A stretch of DNA of 10,140 nucleotides from Candidatus Nanohalarchaeota archaeon (GTDB lineage Archaea > EX4484-52 > B79-G9), in contig QMVA01000030.1 of NCBI GenBank assembly GCA_003660865.1, positions 1-10,140 on the forward strand, read 5' to 3'. Positions 6,573-10,140 of this stretch are shown here, in pieces. A program made the translations under genes and the position numbers. The notes beneath the pieces are model-generated. The model was not told the DNA's origin and did not search any database. It worked only from the letters and a program-made list of their open reading frames with translations. The first letter of the stretch is position 1. Each line of letters begins with the position of its first letter.

Positions 6573-6821
6573 ATGGCTTATGGTGCGCGAAATACTGACA
6601 AAATACTCTTTGATGCGGGTATGGAAGCATTTAAGGGTGGAGATTATTCTAGTGCGTGTAGTAATTTTCAAGAATTATATGAAAATTCAATGGGATCAGA
6701 TAGATGCCAAGAAGAGTTGTTCAATGAATATGGTCTTGGTGGAATTATTAAGGAAATGTCTCCCGGTTCCTTGCTTGCAGGATCATACGCATTGTTGGCT
6801 GCTGCTACGAAAGCTGCATAA
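6573..6821 (+). CDS. TPR-like small protein, N-terminal part of a split gene
   Basis: This frame gives 82 residues with a good promoter and Shine-Dalgarno sequence, then ends at TAA 6819-6821. Residues 10-37 (KILFDAGMEAFKGGDYSSACSN and following) look like one tetratricopeptide-type helix pair. The second half is helical and alanine-rich and stops abruptly at AAATKAA. The same frame continues for 77 more codons after the TAA without another stop until 7055, and that sequence has similar character. One original protein of about 160 residues broken by a nonsense change is likely. A genuine 82-residue protein is the alternative. No specific function can be assigned; TPR-like folds usually mediate protein contacts. 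Confidence 0.6.
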   Translation: MAYGARNTDKILFDAGMEAFKGGDYSSACSNFQELYENSMGSDRCQEELFNEYGLGGIIKEMSPGSLLAGSYALLAAATKAA

Positions 6822-7055
6822 GTGTGCGGGGGTGAATCTGTAAGGGTATCAGAAGGCATGGTAACTGCCGCAGGATATATCGTTTCTGCTGATTTGCTTG
6901 CTACGCGGTTATCTGGCATTGTTGAGGAGCAGTTGGAGATGAATTGTGAATGTAAGTCATCTGATGGCACTCTCTGGATAGATCGTAGTGTTGTTGATCA
7001 TTTTTACGATGAATGGGAGGGGATATTTAATAGATATTTTGAACCAGAGAGTTGA
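6822..7055 (+). pseudogene. C-terminal part of the split TPR-like gene
   Basis: The frame is open from the codon right after TAA 6819-6821 to TGA 7055 (77 residues). GTG 6822 touches the stop and ATG 6858 is the only other early start. Neither has a convincing Shine-Dalgarno at normal spacing, so independent translation is doubtful. The sequence is protein-like: a helix with EGMVTAAGYIVSADLLATRL, two cysteines in NCECKSS, and an acidic aromatic end (DHFYDEWEGIFNRYFEPES). It reads as the second half of the preceding gene. Reinitiation at the TAAGTG junction remains possible. Confidence 0.5.
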
Positions 7056-7118
7056 TTCTGTTTATTTTTGTGGTTCTGATTCCTGATTCGTTCTATCGGC
7101 AGGCACCTATACCAACAG

Positions 7119-7130
7119 ACTTATAAAGCA
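7119..7130 (+). promoter_or_regulatory. TATA box for the XPD-like helicase (leaderless)
   Basis: ACTTATAAAGCA is centred near 7124, about 26 bases before ATG 7151, so the message should begin at or beside the start codon. No Shine-Dalgarno is present, which agrees with leaderless translation. Confidence 0.6.
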
Positions 7131-7150
7131 AATTTATTAATTGTATTGCC

Positions 7151-9067
7151 ATGATGCAGGATTCTTTTGTGCGCAAATACGAGAACCTGTTTCCCCATAA
7201 GGTCATGAGGCCTGCACAGGTTGACTTTATGGAGAAGGTAGATGAGGCCATTAAGGGGGAAAAATGTCTTATTGCGCATGCGCCGACAGGTATCGGCAAG
7301 ACATGTGCTGCGCTTGTGCCTGCAGTCTATGAAAGTGTTGAGAGTGGAAAGAAGGTTATATTTTTGACGCCGCGCCACGCGCAGCATAAGATTGTCATTG
7401 AGACATTGCGGGACATGAAGAAGAAATCCGGGGTGAATATCAAGGTTACGGATCTTATCGGCAGGAAGTGGCTTTGCAACCTGCCTGAGTCTGAGACTAT
7501 GTACTCTGCTGATTTTCGGGAGTATTGCTCTGTTCTTCGCAAAGAGAAACGTTGTGAGTTTCACAACAGGACTTATTCTGATACTATGGCGCTGACAGAC
7601 CAGGCTATAAAGGTCATTGAGGAAATTGATGGTGCAATAATGCATTCAGAGGATGCTAAGGCGCTTTGCACAAATGTATGCCCTTATGCTATTTTTCTTG
7701 AGAGAGCGAGAAAATCCAATGTGATTATTGCTGATTATTTTCATATGTTTCACCCGACTATGTATAAGGCATTTCTTGCAAAGATCGGGGCAAAGCTTGA
7801 AGATGTTATTCTTATTGTTGATGAGGCGCATAATCTGCCTATGAGGGTGCGTTCGCTTCTTTCAATCCAGTTGTCTGACAGGCAGGTTTCAGGAGCAGTC
7901 AAGGAAGCGAATGAGATAGGTGAGGATGAACTTGCGAAGGATCTGGAGTTTGTTTACACGAAGCTGAGTGATAAGGCGCGAAAGAGGCTTCAGGGTGTGA
8001 ATGAAAAAGTCATTGATATTAGCGATGTTTGCGATGCTATTGAGGAGACTTCAGATTATGGTTTTTTTGTTGAGGAGCTTGAGAGGGTTGCGAAGATTGT
8101 GAGAGCTGAGAAGAAGAGGTCTTATCTTGGAGGGATTGCATCGTTTCTTGACCGATGGAAAGAGAAGGGTAAGGAATATGTTAGGATACTTAAGAAAGTG
8201 CCTTCAAAGAGGAGAGGTTACATATATCTTTATACGCATGAATGTCTTGATCCGGCAATAGCGACACGGAGTATACTTAATGGGGCTCATTCGTCAATAC
8301 TTATGTCCGGGACTCTTCTTCCGCTTGAGATGTATAAGAATGTTTTAGGAGTGGATGAGTCTATTGAACTGAAAATGGATTCGCCTTTCCCAAGGTCCAA
8401 TAAGCTGTCTCTTGTTATCAGGAATGTCACCACCAAATATAGTATGCGCTCTAAAAAGGAGTCTGTAAAGATTGCGAATTATCTTGTCCAGATCATCAAT
8501 TATACTAAGGGGAATGTTGGTGTGTTTTTCCCGTCTTATTCTATGAGGGATGAGATATATGACATTCTTGCAGGAGACATTAACAAGCAGGCGCTTCTGG
8601 AGAGACAGAATATGACTAAAGAGGAAAAGTACGGGCTTCTGGGTGAGTTTGTGAGACTGAAGAATGTTGGTGCTGCGCTTTTTGCGGTTGTCGGCGCTAA
8701 TTTTTCTGAAGGTGTGAGTTTTGACGGCAGGATTATGAATGCATCTGTTCTTGTTGGGCTGCCTTTGCAGAGACCGGATATACTGACTGAGAATCTGATC
8801 AGTTATTATGATGAGAAGTTCAGGAAGGGGTGGGAGTACGGGTATGTGAATCCGTCTATGAATCGGGCGGTGCAGGCAGCGGGAAGATGTATCCGCTCAG
8901 AGAATGAAAGGGGACTGATAGTGTTTATGGATGGGAGGTACCTGTGGCCAAACTATAAGAAGGTCATCCCGAAAGATTATGAGTTTGTTGTTTCACAGGA
9001 TCTTGAAAAGGAGATTTGCGGGTTTTTTGTGGATAAGGGATCGCTCGGGGCTTATTCACAAAAATAA
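7151..9067 (+). CDS. XPD/Rad3-family ATP-dependent DNA helicase
   Basis: This is a superfamily 2, 5'-3' type helicase of the XPD/DinG group, expected to act in DNA repair. All hallmark motifs are intact in 638 residues. Motif I is HAPTGIGKT (43-51). The iron-sulfur domain follows GRKWLC, with likely ligands C109, C126, C135 and C177 (in CPY); C173 is an extra cysteine. The DEAH box is at 224-227. The Arch-type helical insert lies at about 235-350. SGT is at 386-388 and SPFPR at 411-415. Motif V is GANFSEGVSF (515-524) and motif VI is QAAGRCIRS (575-583). The start is the first of two adjacent ATGs, placed by the TATA box. The gene ends six bases from the convergent zinc-ribbon gene. A DinG-like rather than strict XPD assignment cannot be excluded. 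Confidence 0.95.
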   Translation: MMQDSFVRKYENLFPHKVMRPAQVDFMEKVDEAIKGEKCLIAHAPTGIGKTCAALVPAVYESVESGKKVIFLTPRHAQHKIVIETLRDMKKKSGVNIKVTDLIGRKWLCNLPESETMYSADFREYCSVLRKEKRCEFHNRTYSDTMALTDQAIKVIEEIDGAIMHSEDAKALCTNVCPYAIFLERARKSNVIIADYFHMFHPTMYKAFLAKIGAKLEDVILIVDEAHNLPMRVRSLLSIQLSDRQVSGAVKEANEIGEDELAKDLEFVYTKLSDKARKRLQGVNEKVIDISDVCDAIEETSDYGFFVEELERVAKIVRAEKKRSYLGGIASFLDRWKEKGKEYVRILKKVPSKRRGYIYLYTHECLDPAIATRSILNGAHSSILMSGTLLPLEMYKNVLGVDESIELKMDSPFPRSNKLSLVIRNVTTKYSMRSKKESVKIANYLVQIINYTKGNVGVFFPSYSMRDEIYDILAGDINKQALLERQNMTKEEKYGLLGEFVRLKNVGAALFAVVGANFSEGVSFDGRIMNASVLVGLPLQRPDILTENLISYYDEKFRKGWEYGYVNPSMNRAVQAAGRCIRSENERGLIVFMDGRYLWPNYKKVIPKDYEFVVSQDLEKEICGFFVDKGSLGAYSQK

Positions 9068-9073
9068 TGGCTG

Positions 9074-9464
9074 TTATTTTTTTACATCTTTATTCTTTTT
9101 CTCTTGTTCACTTTTGTGCATTTGAATCATGTTATCGATTGCAACATATGCACCTGCACCAAATATATCTCTGGCTAATTCTTTTTTGGACATCTGCTTT
9201 AATTCCTGTTTTTTTGTCAATCCATAACTGGGGAAATATTTCTTCAACTATTGAGTCCGTTAGTACTTCAGGCAACACTTCATTTAGCTTTTCTGGAGGC
9301 AAATCTATATGAATTTTGCTTTTTTCTATATCTGACCAATTGTCTTTTAGCTTTTCGAAACATTCAAAGCATGAATGTTTTTCCGTATTTACCATGTCTC
9401 TAGGGCATTCTATCTCTTTTCCGCAAAAACTACAGTTGACCTTTAACATTTGTTCTTTCATCAT
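9074..9464 (-). pseudogene. Zinc-ribbon protein, frameshifted at an A7 run
   Basis: From ATG 9464 the protein begins MMKEQMLKVNCSFCGKEIEC. A zinc ribbon uses C11, C14, C32 and C35. A helical, acidic region with LPPEKLNEVLPEVLTD follows. The unbroken frame ends at 9132 with an unlikely cysteine-rich tail (WCRCICCNR). Removing one A from the run at 9209-9215 restores a natural continuation of 44 residues, including KKELARDIFGAGAYVAIDNM, ending at TAA 9074-9076. The total would then be 129 residues, stopping six bases from the helicase stop. The start is set by a TATA box about 25 bases upstream (leaderless); a longer in-frame start at 9548 is less likely. It is either a recent mutation, an assembly error or slippage. 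Zinc ribbons of this kind bind nucleic acid or protein; the exact role is unknown. Confidence 0.7.
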
Positions 9465-9483
9465 GATTTTGAGTTGGAAATAC

Positions 9484-9496
9484 TCTATATATTGTG
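9484..9496 (-). promoter_or_regulatory. TATA box for the frameshifted zinc-ribbon gene (leaderless)
   Basis: The reverse strand reads ACAATATATAGAG, centred near 9489. That is about 25 bases before ATG 9464, matching leaderless initiation. Confidence 0.5.
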
Positions 9497-9710
9497 CATT
9501 TCTGTTATTCCTGGGTGAGTCTGATACCCCACATGTTGCTGCAAACATAATTCACTCTGGAATACTAAAAATCGCCGTCTCGGAAATCCGCGTAATACTC
9601 CCACAACTTGCTGCGATCTGGATACAGTCAAAGCCAGATATTATTGTATGACTTTGTCGCATACGTCACTTGGTGCAGTATTTTCCGTGAGTATAATTGA
9701 TTTCAGGCGA

Positions 9711-9765
9711 TTTTTGATTGCATATTAATCATATTCCAACAATCAAAAAGCTTGGAATCTTCCAA
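9711..9765. other. Three overlapping inverted repeats
   Basis: TTTTTGATTG (9711-9720) pairs perfectly with CAATCAAAAA (9740-9749). ATTCCAA (9733-9739) pairs with TTGGAAT (9752-9758). TTGGAA (9752-9757) also pairs with TTCCAA (9760-9765). The arms interleave, so the structures exclude one another. The region lies downstream of the 62-residue zinc-ribbon gene and upstream of the frameshifted one, so it could act in either transcript. Confidence 0.4.
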
Positions 9766-9800
9766 TTTCACAGATGTTCCACGATTTTTTTTATTTGGCG

Positions 9801-9989
9801 CTATATTACGCGCTTTTTTTGCTCTTTGATTTTTGGGTCGCTTTCATCCCAGATTTTGCTGCACCCGGAACACACATAGCCGCCGTACATGTTTAGGTGC
9901 GACATGTATTTCATCTTATCTGAGCCACAATCAGGGCAGCGGATTTTGTTTTCTTTTCTGATCCTGTCTAGCAGGGAGTCGTATGCCAT
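9801..9989 (-). CDS. Small zinc-ribbon protein (62 residues)
   Basis: The protein has a short basic helix (SLLDRIRKENKI), then a zinc ribbon with CPDC (C18, C21) and CSGC (C40, C43), and ends in a charged tail (DPKIKEQKKRVI). The spacing matches a compact rubredoxin/TFIIS-like zinc ribbon. ATG 9989 is placed by a TATA box about 25 bases upstream, implying a leaderless message. A 15-base dyad lies between the two. It is divergent from the gene starting near 10117. Such small zinc ribbons often bind nucleic acid or larger complexes, but the family is not recognised. Confidence 0.75.
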   Translation of the reverse strand: MAYDSLLDRIRKENKIRCPDCGSDKMKYMSHLNMYGGYVCSGCSKIWDESDPKIKEQKKRVI

Positions 9990-9994
9990 GATAT

Positions 9995-10009
9995 TTACTG
10001 AACCAGTAA
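9995..10009. promoter_or_regulatory. 15-bp dyad between TATA and start of the small zinc-ribbon gene
   Basis: TTACTG and CAGTAA flank AAC in a perfect 6-bp inverted repeat. It fills the space between the TATA box (about 10009-10020) and the leaderless start at 9989, where a bound repressor would block initiation. The operator role is inferred from position. Confidence 0.35.
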
Positions 10010-10024
10010 CTTTTTATGGTTTCG
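10009..10024 (-). promoter_or_regulatory. BRE-TATA for the small zinc-ribbon gene (leaderless)
   Basis: The reverse strand reads CGAAACCATAAAAAGT. The box is centred near 10014, about 25 bases before ATG 9989. The preceding CGAAA resembles the BRE of the TFB promoters. Confidence 0.5.
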
Positions 10025-10087
10025 GGGTTTTTAGGCCATTATATGGAGTTAAGCGACATACGAGCTACGGGCTTCATCTACAAATTT

Positions 10088-10099
10088 ATTTATATAAGA
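10088..10099 (+). promoter_or_regulatory. TATA box for the gene at the right edge
   Basis: ATTTATATAAGA is centred near 10094, about 23 bases before ATG 10117, suggesting another leaderless start. Confidence 0.45.
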
Positions 10100-10116
10100 T
10101 CTAACAAATGATTATT

Positions 10117-10140
10117 ATGACTTTAAAAGAATTTTTTAAA
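10117..10140 (+). CDS. Start of an unknown gene, cut by the window edge
   Basis: Only eight codons are visible (MTLKEFFK). The TATA box centred near 10094 supports ATG 10117; the in-frame ATG 10108 would lie before the expected transcript start. Short basic N-termini of this kind often precede a membrane segment in archaeal proteins, but the segment is not in the window, so the product cannot be named. Confidence 0.4.

Larger units (their letters stand above)
9465..9800. other. 336-base stretch without a convincing gene
   Basis: No open frame here has a supported start, and no tRNA or rRNA signature was found. It contains the TATA box of the zinc-ribbon gene (9484-9496) and a 6-bp inverted repeat ATCTGG/CCAGAT (9616-9621 with 9634-9639). 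It also contains the overlapping hairpins listed at 9711-9765. A small RNA is possible but unsupported. Confidence 0.5.

Noticed and set aside
6819..6821. TAA read as an amino acid (recoding)
   Set aside because: TAA ends the helicase and nuclease genes cleanly in this window, and no known archaeal code reassigns TAA.
9316..9651. Open + strand frame of 111 codons
   Set aside because: It is antisense to the zinc-ribbon coding region, has no TATA box or ribosome site, and its composition is that of a reverse-complement shadow.
9549..9700. tRNA or other classical structured RNA gene
   Set aside because: I found no T-arm GTTC motif, no cloverleaf pairing, and no paired C and D boxes at suitable spacing on either strand.
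10049..10103. Tiny open frame starting at an ATG (about 22 codons)
   Set aside because: It has no ribosome site or promoter at the right distance, and it runs across the TATA box of the next gene.

Overview
The window is archaeal. It encodes a transcription factor B (TFB), an archaeal-type YchF GTPase with an NKID specificity motif, an XPD/Rad3-family iron-sulfur helicase, and a membrane-anchored protein that looks like the archaea-only DUF1512 family. Promoters have archaeal BRE/TATA architecture. Several genes have a TATA-like box centred about 24-27 bases before the start codon, so they are probably leaderless. Others carry GGTG/GGAG-type Shine-Dalgarno sequences. The small unknown proteins, short gaps and alternating strands would suit a DPANN-type or other uncultivated archaeon, but that placement is a guess. 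TAA, TAG and TGA all end genes here, so no recoding is indicated.

Layout. Bases 1-1124 (-) hold most of the DUF1512-like protein, running off the left edge. A divergent intergenic region with a 25-bp dyad leads to a two-gene operon (1306-2444, +) encoding an anchored extracytoplasmic protein and a four-helix membrane protein with a lysine/glutamate tail. TFB follows (2706-3647, +) behind two nearly identical BRE-TATA elements that flank and overlap a 14-bp palindrome. An unrecognised 177-residue protein (3764-4297, -) converges on TFB. The 260 bases before the YchF GTPase (4558-5760, +) are filled with a chain of hairpins, three of them closed by C(GNA)G triloops.

The GTPase converges on a PD-(D/E)XK nuclease (5766-6398, -) with a 5-bp gap. 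Divergent from the nuclease is a TPR-like small gene split by an in-frame TAA (6573-6821 and 6822-7055, +). Next comes the leaderless XPD-like helicase (7151-9067, +). It converges, with a 6-bp gap, on a zinc-ribbon protein (9074-9464, -) whose frame is broken at a seven-A run. A 336-base gene-free stretch with overlapping hairpins follows. The window ends with a 62-residue zinc-ribbon protein (9801-9989, -) and the first codons of a divergent gene (10117-10140, +).

Functionally this is mostly core information processing: transcription initiation, a translation-associated GTPase, and a helicase and nuclease suited to DNA repair. Small unknowns are interspersed. Nothing recognisable as CRISPR, a transposon, an integrase, tRNA or rRNA was found. 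The observations most worth checking are the hairpin chain at 4326-4540, the two broken small genes, and the TFB promoter region.
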